A DNA stretch of 13,187 nt, taken from JAYVIQ01 sp043770215 (lineage in GTDB: Bacteria > Bacteroidota > Bacteroidia > Cytophagales > JAAEPT01). This document shows positions 4,800-12,698 of this stretch, piece after piece (position 1 is the stretch's first letter; each line of letters opens with the position of its first letter). Both the position numbers and the translations under genes were made by a program. A model generated the notes under the pieces. It worked only from the letters and a program-made list of their open reading frames with translations. It searched no databases and was not told where the DNA came from. The stretch is from the NCBI GenBank assembly GCA_043770215.1, contig JAYVIQ010000195.1, positions 1-13,187 of the forward strand, given 5' to 3'.

Positions 4800-6728
4800 A
4801 TGATTCCTAAGGAAACGATAGAGCAAGTAAAACAAGCTATGGATATAGTGGAGGTGATTTCAGATTTCCTTACACTAAAAAAATCTGGACAAAGTTATAA
4901 AGCCAATAGTCCTTTTACCAATGAAAAAACACCTTCTTTTTTTGTAACTCCAGCAAAACAAATATTTAAATGTTTTAGTACTGGAAAAGGTGGAGATGCC
5001 GTTACATTTGTAATGGAACATGAAGGGTTTTCTTACATAGAAGCCATAAAATATTTGGCTCAAAAGTATGGGATCCACATAGAAGAAAAAGAATCTACTC
5101 CAGAAGAAATTATAGAACGTAGCCAGAAAGAGAGTATTTATATAGCTTTAAACTACGCAAAAGACTATTTCAAAGATTTGTTACACAATAATACTGAGGG
5201 CAAAAGCATTGGTTTATCATATTTTAGAGAAAGAGGTTTTTCAAAAGAAACCATAGATAAATTTGATTTAGGGTATAGTTTAGATCAGTGGGATGGACTT
5301 TATAAAGCGGCACTACAAAAACAATATAGCCAAGACATACTAGAAAAAAGCGGGCTTGTTATAAAAAAAGAAGATGGAAATTTCTATGATAGATTTAGAA
5401 ATAGAGTGTTGTTTCCAATTCATAATTTATCAGGAAAAGTAGTTGCTTTTGGAGCAAGGATATTAATTTCTGACAAAAAACAACCCAAATACATTAACAG
5501 CCCAGAAACCGAGGTTTATCATAAATCTAATGTGTTGTATGGAATATTTCAAGCCAAAAATGAAATAAGAAATAAAGACAATAGTTTTTTAGTAGAGGGG
5601 TATACAGATGTGATTTCTTTACATCAGGCGGGTATAACCAATGTTGTTGCCTCATCAGGTACTGCTCTAACTAAAGAGCAAATAAAATTAGTTAGTAGAT
5701 ATTCTGAAAACATTACGGTTTTGTATGATGGCGACAAAGCTGGCATTAATGCTTCTATAAGAGGTATAGACCTTATTTTGGAACAAGGTTTAAATGTATA
5801 TGCCGTTACTTTTCCAGAAGGAGAGGATCCAGACAGTTATGTAAAACAAATTGGTGCAGAACGTTTTGAACAATACATAAAAGAAAATAAAAGTGATTTT
5901 ATTACTTTTAAAACCAAGCTTTTTTTGGAAGATGCTGGTGACGATCCCATAAAAAAAGCATCCGTTATTCGGCAAATTGTAGAGAGTATTGCTTTAGTGC
6001 CAGACCCAATTAAGCGCACAGTGTACTTCCAAAAGTGTAGTTCTTTGCTCAAAATAGATGAGCAAATTATTGTATCTGAGTTTAATAAGATACAACTAAA
6101 AAGAAATAATGACAAAACAACCACTAACCAAAGTATTCCTGAAAGTACAACTTTAGTTTTAGACACCAAACCTAAAAATCTGGGTACTAGTTCCGAAGAT
6201 TCAGAAGTGCTTAAAGAACAAGAAGGTGAACTAGTACGCTTATTGATACAATATGGAGATAGAGATGTTGTAGATCCTAATAAAAATACGATTAAGCTAT
6301 ATGCCTACATTTTAGCAGAGTTAGATGATTATCAATTTCAAGATGAGGTTTATAAAGAAATATTTGAAGTCTACAAACTAGAAAGTATTCTGTCTGATAC
6401 AGTAGATGAGCGTATTTTTTTATCTTCTAGCAATGTAGAACTTACAAGGGCAGTAGTAGATTTAATAAGTACCAGATATGAAGTAAGCGATGGGTGGGAA
6501 AAACTAGAAGTAGTAGTTTTAGATGAAAGTCAGTACTTAGAAAAGGCAGCATTTATGATGATAAACAGACTTAAATGGAGGTATCTGAAATTTAAAATAA
6601 GTGAAAACTTAAACGAAATTAAAGAATTAACAGACGAAACTGACTTAATTATCTGTCAGCAAAAGCATGTAGATTATAAGAAAGCAGAGATAGAATTGGC
6701 AAAACTATTAGGAAACGTAACAAGCTAA
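4800..6728 (+). CDS. dnaG: DNA primase DnaG with degenerate zinc ribbon
   Basis: The 642-residue replicative primase synthesises RNA primers at the fork for DnaB and Pol III. The N-terminal domain has the zinc-ribbon frame (SPFTNEKTPSFFV, then KCFSTGKGGDAVTF), but the canonical C-x2-H-x17-C-x2-C ligands are S37, T40, C58 and T61, so three of four are lost. The catalytic core is intact: RNA-polymerase-like block DRFRNRVLFPIHNLSGKVVAFGAR split around 197-220, NSPET (233-237), and the Toprim acidic residues in VEGYTD (E266, D270) and LYDGDKAG (D310, D312). The C-terminal 200 residues are diverged and should hold the DnaB-interaction domain. The zinc-free form resembles what I recall of flavobacterial primases, so the gene is probably functional. 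It starts the seven-gene cluster and its stop overlaps the next ATG by one base (TAATG). Confidence 0.96.
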   Translation: MIPKETIEQVKQAMDIVEVISDFLTLKKSGQSYKANSPFTNEKTPSFFVTPAKQIFKCFSTGKGGDAVTFVMEHEGFSYIEAIKYLAQKYGIHIEEKESTPEEIIERSQKESIYIALNYAKDYFKDLLHNNTEGKSIGLSYFRERGFSKETIDKFDLGYSLDQWDGLYKAALQKQYSQDILEKSGLVIKKEDGNFYDRFRNRVLFPIHNLSGKVVAFGARILISDKKQPKYINSPETEVYHKSNVLYGIFQAKNEIRNKDNSFLVEGYTDVISLHQAGITNVVASSGTALTKEQIKLVSRYSENITVLYDGDKAGINASIRGIDLILEQGLNVYAVTFPEGEDPDSYVKQIGAERFEQYIKENKSDFITFKTKLFLEDAGDDPIKKASVIRQIVESIALVPDPIKRTVYFQKCSSLLKIDEQIIVSEFNKIQLKRNNDKTTTNQSIPESTTLVLDTKPKNLGTSSEDSEVLKEQEGELVRLLIQYGDRDVVDPNKNTIKLYAYILAELDDYQFQDEVYKEIFEVYKLESILSDTVDERIFLSSSNVELTRAVVDLISTRYEVSDGWEKLEVVVLDESQYLEKAAFMMINRLKWRYLKFKISENLNEIKELTDETDLIICQQKHVDYKKAEIELAKLLGNVTS

Positions 6729-7747
6729 TGAAACAAAAAAATCAGATTTCTAAACTCTTTATTGCCCTAGGTTTATACTTAGCAAGTATGGTAATTGGAG
6801 TATGGGGGTACCATTCTATAGAACAATATAGTTTTGTAGATTCTGTGTATATGACCATGCTTGCAATATCTACGGTAGGATTTGGCGAAGTAAAAACACT
6901 AACCACAGAAGGTAAAATTTTTACTTCTGTGTATATATTGTTTAATCTTTGTATTTTAGCATACATTGTTTCAGTAATCTCTAGATACTTGTTTGAAGGA
7001 GAACTTAAACAAATTTTCAATAATTATATGAGTGATAGAGAATTAAAGAAAATGGAAGGCCATGTAATTGTCTGTGGTTATGGCAGAAACGGACAAAGAG
7101 CCTGCGAGGAATTAGCCAAAGAAGGATATCAATTTGTGATTATAGACCCTAATGAAGAAAATATTCTGAGTAGGTCTGAAGGCAAGCCAGTAAATTATAT
7201 TATTGGAGATGCTACAGATGAGGCAAACCTGATAAATGCAAATATAACTAAAGCATACGCTTTAATTACTGCAGTACCTAGAGATTCTATAAATGTATTT
7301 GTAACGCTTACAGCCAGAGAACTAAACAAAGACCTATACATAATTGCAAGAGCTACTTTAGACTCTACTATTTCTAAATTACGTACTGCAGGAGCCAATA
7401 AAGTGGTGCTTCCAGATGCAATTGGTGGTAGGTATATGGCAGATTTGGTATCTAAACCACAAATTATAGATTTTTTAGATTTGATTTCTGGTGCAGATGG
7501 AGAATTGAAGTTGGTAGAAATAAACATTGGGAATTTTAGACCAGAGTATAAAAATAAAAGTATTGTAGAAATGCAGCCAAGAGCAAATTCTGGTGTAAAT
7601 ATATTGGGATATAAAGCACCAAAATCTACTTTTATTTTTAATCCTCCTGCAGATATATCTTTGGGAGAAGAAGGTATTTTAATGGTTTTAGGGAAACTGC
7701 ATGAGATAAAACTATTTAAACAAAAGTACACATTAGAACAGGAATAA
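6728..7747 (+). CDS. Two-helix potassium channel with TrkA-N (RCK) domain
   Basis: The 339-residue channel subunit has an N-terminal pore module: helix at about 9-27, pore helix, selectivity filter TVGFG (49-53), and second helix at about 66-87. A cytoplasmic RCK domain follows: Rossmann motif VIVCGYGRNGQ (113-123), acidic end of strand two VIIDPNEE (137-144), and GDATDE (160-165), which normally bind NAD(H) or another nucleotide. A TrkA-C-like region occupies about 255-339. This is the MthK/GsuK-type architecture: tetrameric K+ channels gated by ligands at the RCK ring. The filter is TVGFGE rather than the commoner TVGYGD; TVGFG is still compatible with K+ selectivity. No voltage sensor is present. 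ATG overlaps the dnaG stop by one base, suggesting translational coupling, although no functional link between primase and channel is known. Confidence 0.9.
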   Translation: MKQKNQISKLFIALGLYLASMVIGVWGYHSIEQYSFVDSVYMTMLAISTVGFGEVKTLTTEGKIFTSVYILFNLCILAYIVSVISRYLFEGELKQIFNNYMSDRELKKMEGHVIVCGYGRNGQRACEELAKEGYQFVIIDPNEENILSRSEGKPVNYIIGDATDEANLINANITKAYALITAVPRDSINVFVTLTARELNKDLYIIARATLDSTISKLRTAGANKVVLPDAIGGRYMADLVSKPQIIDFLDLISGADGELKLVEINIGNFRPEYKNKSIVEMQPRANSGVNILGYKAPKSTFIFNPPADISLGEEGILMVLGKLHEIKLFKQKYTLEQE

Positions 7748-7759
7748 TAACTTACCACA

Positions 7760-8956
7760 TTGAAAATACTTCAAATTTGTTTTAGACCACAAATTCCAGC
7801 CAATGATGGCGGAGCAATAGCAATGTACAATCTTACAAAAGGTTTTGTTGCACATAAAGAGGTGTCATTATCTTTATTTGTTTTTAACACCCCCAAACAC
7901 AATGTGAGTTTAGAGGAATTAAACAATGAATTTTCAATCCCTGATATTTACCAAGTTTTCATAAACACTAAAATAAATTTAGGGCGCGTTTTTTTAAATA
8001 TCTTTAGTAAAAAAAGCTACAACATAGAAAGATTTAATACTGTTGAGGCCAAAAATGAGCTTAAGGCAGTATTACAAAATGATCGCTTTGATGTTGTTCA
8101 TTTCGAGGGGCTGTATACAAGTACAATGTTAGAAACCGTACGTTTATTTGCCCCTAAAGCAAAAGTAGTTTTGAGGTCTCATAATATGGAGTATTTAATA
8201 TGGGAAAGAAGAGCTAGCCAAGCAAAAAACAAACTCCAAAAATGGTATTTAAAATCCTTGGCAAAAAAGCTAAAAAACTATGAAGACAACATTATTGATC
8301 AATTTGACGCTATTGTTCCTATAACCGAGGTAGATAAGCTTTATTTTTTAGAGCACGGAGCAAAAGATGTTTTTACTTCTAGCACTGGGGTAGAGGTAGA
8401 AAATTATTTAGTTCAAATGCCAATAGATGAAAACGCAGTTTTTCATTTGGGATCTTTAGACTGGCACCCTAATCAAGAGGCATTGATATGGTTTTTAGAA
8501 CAAATATGGCCTAAAGTAGTTAATGAAGTACCTAATGCTAAGTTTTACTTAGCGGGTAAGAATATGCCGTCTTGGTTTTATAAGTATAAATCAAGTACAG
8601 TAAAAATACTTGGCGAAGTAGAAAATGCTTCAGATTTCATGAGTTCTCATGGCATTATGGTTGTACCCTTACTTTCTGGAAGTGGTATGCGTATAAAAAT
8701 TATAGAAGGTATGGCATGTGCATGTCCCATTGTATCTACTAAAATAGGTGCAGAAGGAATTATTTGTGAAGATGGTAAAGATATTTATTTAGCAGAAACG
8801 CCAAATGTTTTTGCAAATAAACTCGTAGAATTGCTCCAAAACACAGATCTTGCAACACAAATGGGTTCAAATGCTAGGCACAACATAGAAAATAATTATT
8901 CAAACAAAGCAAAGTCTAAAGAATTGATTGAGTTTTATAAAAAAATAATTAATTGA
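7760..8956 (+). CDS. Glycosyltransferase, GT4-like (GT-B fold)
   Basis: The 398-residue cytoplasmic retaining glycosyltransferase has two Rossmann-like halves. The N-terminal half starts MKILQICFRPQIPANDGGAI, with the glycine loop that contacts the acceptor or donor, and contains RSHNMEY (139-145), common in this subgroup. The C-terminal half begins near LGSLDWHPNQEAL (230-242), and its donor-site segment PLLSGSGMRIKIIEGMAC (303-320) carries the E-x7-E-type region with K313 and E316. It probably transfers a sugar from a nucleotide donor onto a lipid- or polysaccharide-linked acceptor; which sugar cannot be told. TTG 7760 is the start: it puts the MKIL strand at the N-terminus, 12 bases after the channel gene. 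The stop (TGA 8954-8956) overlaps the TTG of the GT2 gene by four bases, so the two enzymes probably work in the same pathway. Confidence 0.88.
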   Translation: MKILQICFRPQIPANDGGAIAMYNLTKGFVAHKEVSLSLFVFNTPKHNVSLEELNNEFSIPDIYQVFINTKINLGRVFLNIFSKKSYNIERFNTVEAKNELKAVLQNDRFDVVHFEGLYTSTMLETVRLFAPKAKVVLRSHNMEYLIWERRASQAKNKLQKWYLKSLAKKLKNYEDNIIDQFDAIVPITEVDKLYFLEHGAKDVFTSSTGVEVENYLVQMPIDENAVFHLGSLDWHPNQEALIWFLEQIWPKVVNEVPNAKFYLAGKNMPSWFYKYKSSTVKILGEVENASDFMSSHGIMVVPLLSGSGMRIKIIEGMACACPIVSTKIGAEGIICEDGKDIYLAETPNVFANKLVELLQNTDLATQMGSNARHNIENNYSNKAKSKELIEFYKKIIN

Positions 8957-10122
8957 TATTTTTTGCACACATATTGTTTTGGTTTTCAGCATTTCTGCTG
9001 GTGTATCATTATGTATTTTTTCCACTTATTTTGAAAATACTAGCAGCATCTAAAAAAGAAGACTTTGCTAAATATACACAAAATGAATTTCCTAAAGTGG
9101 CAATACTTTTGGCAGCATACAATGAAGAAAAAGTAATAGAGAAAAAAATACAATCAACTTTTGATACCCAATACCCATTAGATAAAATAACATTTTATAT
9201 TGGTTCAGACTCAAGCACAGATGCTACTGACTCCATTGTAAATAAATACCAAGAAAAGTTTCCCCAATTAGTTTTCAGACGTTTTTTTGCTAGAACAGGC
9301 AAGCCAGAAATAATAAACCAGTTAGAAAAAGAAACTGACGCAGAGATTTTGGTTTTGACAGATGCGAATGTTTTTTTTGAGCCAAACACTTTAACAAATT
9401 TAGTATCATATTTTAAATCACCATCAATAGGGCTTGTTGGAGGCAATATTATAAATATAGAAACAAAAAAAGATGGTATATCTAATCAAGAAAAAGCCTA
9501 TTTAAATGCAGAAACAAAAAGTAAATATTATGAAGGTTTACTTTGGGGGAAAATGATGGGTGCTTTTGGTGGTCTTTATGCTTTACGTAAAAATTGCTAT
9601 TCACCTGTACCAAAAGGATTTATAGTAGATGATTTTTATATTTCTATGAAAGTAATAGAAGCAGATAAAAAAGCAATAAATGCTTTAGATGCATTGGCCT
9701 ATGAAGATGTTAGTAACATTTCTTCTGAAGAATTTAGACGTAAAGTAAGAATAAGCATAGGTAATTTTCAAAATTTATTTGCTTTCAAACCCCTTATTTT
9801 TAAAGACTTAACTACTTTTTTCTGTATAGTTTCTCATAAAGTAATTCGTTGGATTGGTCCGTTTTTACTTCTCTTCCAATGGGTTTCTGCATTAGTTTTA
9901 TCATTATATTCTAGTGTATGGGTATACATTTTATGTATGTTTTCTATGTTTATATTAAGTCCAATTTTTGATTTAATATTTAAAAAATGTGGAATCCATC
10001 TGAAAGCATTACGCTTTTTTAGTCATTTCATTTTAATGAATCTAGCTTTGATGATAGGATTCTTTAAATTTACAATCGGCAATTACAGCCAAACATGGAA
10101 ACCTACCCAAAGAAATCAATAA
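8953..10122 (+). CDS. Membrane glycosyltransferase, family 2 (processive-type architecture)
   Basis: The 389-residue protein has an N-terminal membrane helix (about 3-29), a cytosolic GT-A domain (about 45-270) and C-terminal helices at about 297-318, 322-341 and 355-377. GT2 motifs: VAILLAAYNEE (49-59), the UDP-binding acid in GSDSSTD (84-90), a DxD-equivalent TDAN (136-139), and the catalytic-base pair DD (226-227) in VDDFYISMK. The Q-x-x-R-W motif of cellulose/hyaluronan synthases is not present; the corresponding place reads FRRKVRI (261-267). The layout resembles BcsA/HasA-like polymerases, but a non-processive lipid-linked transfer is possible. TTG 8953 is favoured because it overlaps the upstream TGA (TTGA) and supplies the full first helix. 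Together with the GT4 gene it suggests an exopolysaccharide or glycolipid step (inference). Confidence 0.87.
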   Translation: MIFFAHILFWFSAFLLVYHYVFFPLILKILAASKKEDFAKYTQNEFPKVAILLAAYNEEKVIEKKIQSTFDTQYPLDKITFYIGSDSSTDATDSIVNKYQEKFPQLVFRRFFARTGKPEIINQLEKETDAEILVLTDANVFFEPNTLTNLVSYFKSPSIGLVGGNIINIETKKDGISNQEKAYLNAETKSKYYEGLLWGKMMGAFGGLYALRKNCYSPVPKGFIVDDFYISMKVIEADKKAINALDALAYEDVSNISSEEFRRKVRISIGNFQNLFAFKPLIFKDLTTFFCIVSHKVIRWIGPFLLLFQWVSALVLSLYSSVWVYILCMFSMFILSPIFDLIFKKCGIHLKALRFFSHFILMNLALMIGFFKFTIGNYSQTWKPTQRNQ

Positions 10123-10131
10123 TATAATTTA

Positions 10132-11226
10132 ATGAGCGAATTTCAATTAGATACAATAGAAGAAGCAATAGAAGCCATAAAAAATGGAGAGGTTGTAATA
10201 GTAGTAGATGACGAAGACCGTGAAAACGAAGGGGATTTTATTTGCGCGGCCGAAACAGTAACTCCTCAAATCATAAATTTTATGAGAAAAGAAGGTGGTG
10301 GACTAATTTGCTGTGCACTAATTGAAGACAAATGCGAAGAGTTGGGATTAGATTTGATGGTTGGTCAAAATACAGCTGCTTTTGAAACACCTTTTACAGT
10401 ATCAGTAGATTTAATTGGTCATGGATGCAGTACAGGGATTTCTGCTTCTGATAGAGCTAAAACAATTCGTGCATTGGTAGATCCAGAAATACACCCATCA
10501 GAGTTGGGTAGGCCAGGACATATTTTCCCATTAAAAGCCAAAAGAGAAGGCGTACTGCGTAGATCAGGACATACAGAAGCAGCCATGGACCTAGCTCGTT
10601 TGGCTGGCTTTAGACCTGCAGGTGTATTGGTAGAGATTTTGAATGAAGAAGGCACTATGGCACGCTTGCCAGATTTGGTACTTGTTGCTAAAAAGTTTAA
10701 TCTCAAACTCATAAGTATAGAAGATTTAATTAGGTATCGATTAGAAAAAGAATCGCTTATAGTAAAAGAAATATCTAATAAAGTAACTACAGCCTATGGA
10801 CAATTTGATTTTCATATTTTTAAGCAAATAGATACTCAGGACTTACATTACGTGCTTTCTAAAGGTACTTGGGAAGAAGACGAAGAAGTACTAGTAAGGG
10901 TACAAAAAAGCAATCTGGCAAGAGATATTTTCGGACTAAAAATAGAAGGTTCTAAATCTGCATTTGATTATGTAAAACTATTATCTACTTTAGATAAAGG
11001 TGCTATTGTGTATATGAATCAAGATGATAAACCATCTAAATCATTGTTTGATTTTGATGGGGGAGAAGCTGCCCTAAAGAAAATGGATGACCGAGACTAT
11101 GGAGTAGGGGCTCAGATTTTAAGAGCTATAGGCCTAAAGAAAATAAAACTAATTACAAATAAACCTCAAAAAAGAGCAGGATTAGAAGCGTATGGCATTG
11201 AGATTACAGGCAGTTATAGCGCTTAG
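10132..11226 (+). CDS. ribBA: 3,4-dihydroxy-2-butanone-4-phosphate synthase with degenerate GTP cyclohydrolase II half
   Basis: The 364-residue protein belongs to riboflavin biosynthesis. The N-terminal half (about 5-205) converts ribulose 5-phosphate to DHBP plus formate, and its active-site motifs are intact: DDEDRENEGD (26-35), TGISASDRAKTIR (101-113), GRPGHIFPL (126-134) and RRSGHTEAAMDLARLAG split around 143-159. The C-terminal half (about 215-364) aligns with RibA only in its frame: LVRVQKSNLARDIFG (254-268) stands where RVHSECLTGDVFG is usual, and DYGVGAQILRAIGLKKIKLITN (322-343) matches the tail. The three zinc cysteines (C-x10-C-x-C) and the G-Q-E-G-R-G-I-G-L substrate block (here NQDDKPSKSL, 296-305) are gone. 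It therefore should make DHBP but not open GTP; a separate RibA is expected elsewhere. Nine bases follow the GT2 gene, and the 3' end overlaps the next gene by 35 bases. Confidence 0.92.
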   Translation: MSEFQLDTIEEAIEAIKNGEVVIVVDDEDRENEGDFICAAETVTPQIINFMRKEGGGLICCALIEDKCEELGLDLMVGQNTAAFETPFTVSVDLIGHGCSTGISASDRAKTIRALVDPEIHPSELGRPGHIFPLKAKREGVLRRSGHTEAAMDLARLAGFRPAGVLVEILNEEGTMARLPDLVLVAKKFNLKLISIEDLIRYRLEKESLIVKEISNKVTTAYGQFDFHIFKQIDTQDLHYVLSKGTWEEDEEVLVRVQKSNLARDIFGLKIEGSKSAFDYVKLLSTLDKGAIVYMNQDDKPSKSLFDFDGGEAALKKMDDRDYGVGAQILRAIGLKKIKLITNKPQKRAGLEAYGIEITGSYSA

Positions 11227-11812
11227 TTTTTTAATTTGTTTAGCAAATCAAAATTCGTTTGCTCAGAAAACAGAGGACTTTACTTGGAATAAAGGCTTTT
11301 GTGTATTAGATACCAAAGATACCTTAAAAGGACTTCTTAAGTTTGATTTTAAGAATAACTATATAGAATACTTAAAAGGAGAGGAGTACAGAATTTTTTT
11401 GCCTGGAAAGTTTACTAGTTTTTTTTATAAAAGTTCTATAGATAGCATAGAACATAATATGCATGTTTATGACAGACAAACTGCCGAGGACTTTTTTAGA
11501 CCCTATTTTTTTGAACCTGTAGATACTACTGGAAAAATAAAAATAGTTAAACAGTTTTATTGGCAACAAAGAAATGCTAGTTTGTCTCAGTTTAGTGGTT
11601 TAAATTCTTACGATGAAAAAATAACGGACCTATATTATTTAAATAAAAATAATCAGGTTTTGCCTTTGTTTCTTCGTAAAAAATTCGTTTTAAAATTGTT
11701 GACTGACAAAAAAGAGCTAATAAAAGAAAAAGTAAAACAGAACTATTGGCATTACAGTAACTACACTGATGTAATAAAAATTATTCAATATTATAACTCC
11801 CAAAGTATATGA
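11192..11812 (+). CDS. Secreted protein of unknown function
   Basis: The 206-residue product starts with a signal peptide (MALRLQAVIALSFLICLANQ, then NSFAQ), with likely cleavage at FAQ-K, typical for Bacteroidota periplasmic or surface proteins. The mature part begins with a WNKGFCVLDTKDTLKGLLKFD segment, recalling Bacteroidota proteins of unknown function that open with a GxxxxxxGDTLxGxI-like strand. Most of the rest is rich in aromatic and basic residues (FYWQQRNAS; LFLRKKFVLKLL; QNYWHYSNYTDVIKIIQYYN). I do not recognise a catalytic motif. ATG 11192 lies 35 bases inside the end of ribBA in another frame. No later ATG would keep the signal peptide, so the overlap is probably real. The stop overlaps the surE ATG (ATGA). 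A role in the envelope is inferred only from the signal peptide. Confidence 0.75.
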   Translation: MALRLQAVIALSFLICLANQNSFAQKTEDFTWNKGFCVLDTKDTLKGLLKFDFKNNYIEYLKGEEYRIFLPGKFTSFFYKSSIDSIEHNMHVYDRQTAEDFFRPYFFEPVDTTGKIKIVKQFYWQQRNASLSQFSGLNSYDEKITDLYYLNKNNQVLPLFLRKKFVLKLLTDKKELIKEKVKQNYWHYSNYTDVIKIIQYYNSQSI

Positions 11813-12591
11813 AAAAGCCCTTAATTTTAGTTTCTAATGATGATAGTATTACATCTAAAGGGATTAAACATTTAGTAGACATAGCTCAAGAATTTGGAGA
11901 GGTATTAGTGGTTGCTCCTCATTATCCGCAAAGTGCTAAGTCTCATGCCATAACTATTGCTTCTCCACTTCGTTTGTACAAAAGCAATCAATTTGGAGAT
12001 CATATAGAAGCATATAGCTGTGATGGTACTCCTGCGGATTGTATTAAACTTGCAAAAAATCATTTGCTAAAAAGTATTGACAGAAATCAGTTGCCTGACT
12101 TGGTTTTAAGTGGTGTAAATCATGGAAGCAATGCGTCTATTTCAGTTATTTATAGCGGTACAATGGGAGCAGCCATAGAGGCAGCCATAGAAGGTATTCC
12201 AGCAATTGGGTTTTCATTATGTGATTATGATCATAACGGTGAGTTAGACCATACGGCAGAACTAATGAGAAAAATAATAAAAAATGTTCTAGAAAAAGGA
12301 TTAGCACCAAACATAGCCTTAAATGTTAATTTCCCGAAATTTAATGGTGAACCTATAAAAGGGATAAAGATTTGTAGACAGGCACATGCCAAGTGGGATG
12401 AGAAATTTGATGAGCGCATAGATCCCTATAATGGAAAATATTTCTGGATGGCAGGCGATTTTTTAGGCTTAGAGAATGCAGAGGACACAGATGATCATGC
12501 TTTAAAAAACAATTATTCCTCTGTAGTTCCATGCCAATATGACCTTACAGCACATAAAGTGATAGAAAGTTTAAGGGGCTTGGAGTTGTAA
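11809..12591 (+). CDS. surE: 5'/3'-nucleotidase SurE
   Basis: The 260-residue metal-dependent phosphatase hydrolyses nucleoside 5'- and 3'-monophosphates (and short polyphosphate in some species) in the cytoplasm. Family signatures are in place: LVSNDDS with metal ligands D11 and D12 (7-13), PHYPQSAKSHAIT (37-49; the family's S-G here is S42-A43), DGTPADCIKLA (72-82), and SGVNHGSNASISVIYSGTMG split around 101-120 with N104 as the expected fourth metal ligand. The EAAIEGIPAIGFSL segment (124-137) is typical. Length is normal. The ATG overlaps the stop of the preceding gene by four bases, indicating translational coupling. It is the last gene of the cluster; a convergent gene follows, separated by a hairpin. 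SurE is linked to stress and stationary-phase survival in enterobacteria. Confidence 0.95.
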   Translation: MKKPLILVSNDDSITSKGIKHLVDIAQEFGEVLVVAPHYPQSAKSHAITIASPLRLYKSNQFGDHIEAYSCDGTPADCIKLAKNHLLKSIDRNQLPDLVLSGVNHGSNASISVIYSGTMGAAIEAAIEGIPAIGFSLCDYDHNGELDHTAELMRKIIKNVLEKGLAPNIALNVNFPKFNGEPIKGIKICRQAHAKWDEKFDERIDPYNGKYFWMAGDFLGLENAEDTDDHALKNNYSSVVPCQYDLTAHKVIESLRGLEL

Positions 12592-12651
12592 GTTTACTAA
12601 GGGTTAAAACTATTTTTTAAAATTTAGGCAAAAAGAAGTATAAAAATAATT

Positions 12652-12686
12652 CAGCGTTTTAAACAATTTTATTGTTTAAAACGCTG
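12652..12686. terminator. Strong hairpin between convergent surE and T9SS-protein genes
   Basis: CAGCGTTTTAAACAAT (12652-12667) pairs perfectly with 12671-12686: a 16-bp stem and a 3-base TTT loop. Read on the minus strand it lies 12 bases after the stop of the T9SS gene and is followed by a T-rich tract (AATTATTTTTAT). On the plus strand it is followed by A residues, so for surE it would act at most as a weak terminator or mRNA 3'-end stabiliser. Confidence 0.75.
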
Positions 12687-12698
12687 TAAAAAAAACAG

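Noticed and set aside
5837..6169. Antisense open frame (110 codons) inside dnaG
   Set aside because: It is a shadow of the conserved primase frame, with no recognisable motif or promoter.
7195..7758. Long antisense open frame (187 codons) opposite the potassium channel gene
   Set aside because: The plus-strand frame has clear RCK motifs; the antisense product is low-complexity, rich in Ser/Ile/Leu, and has no family features.
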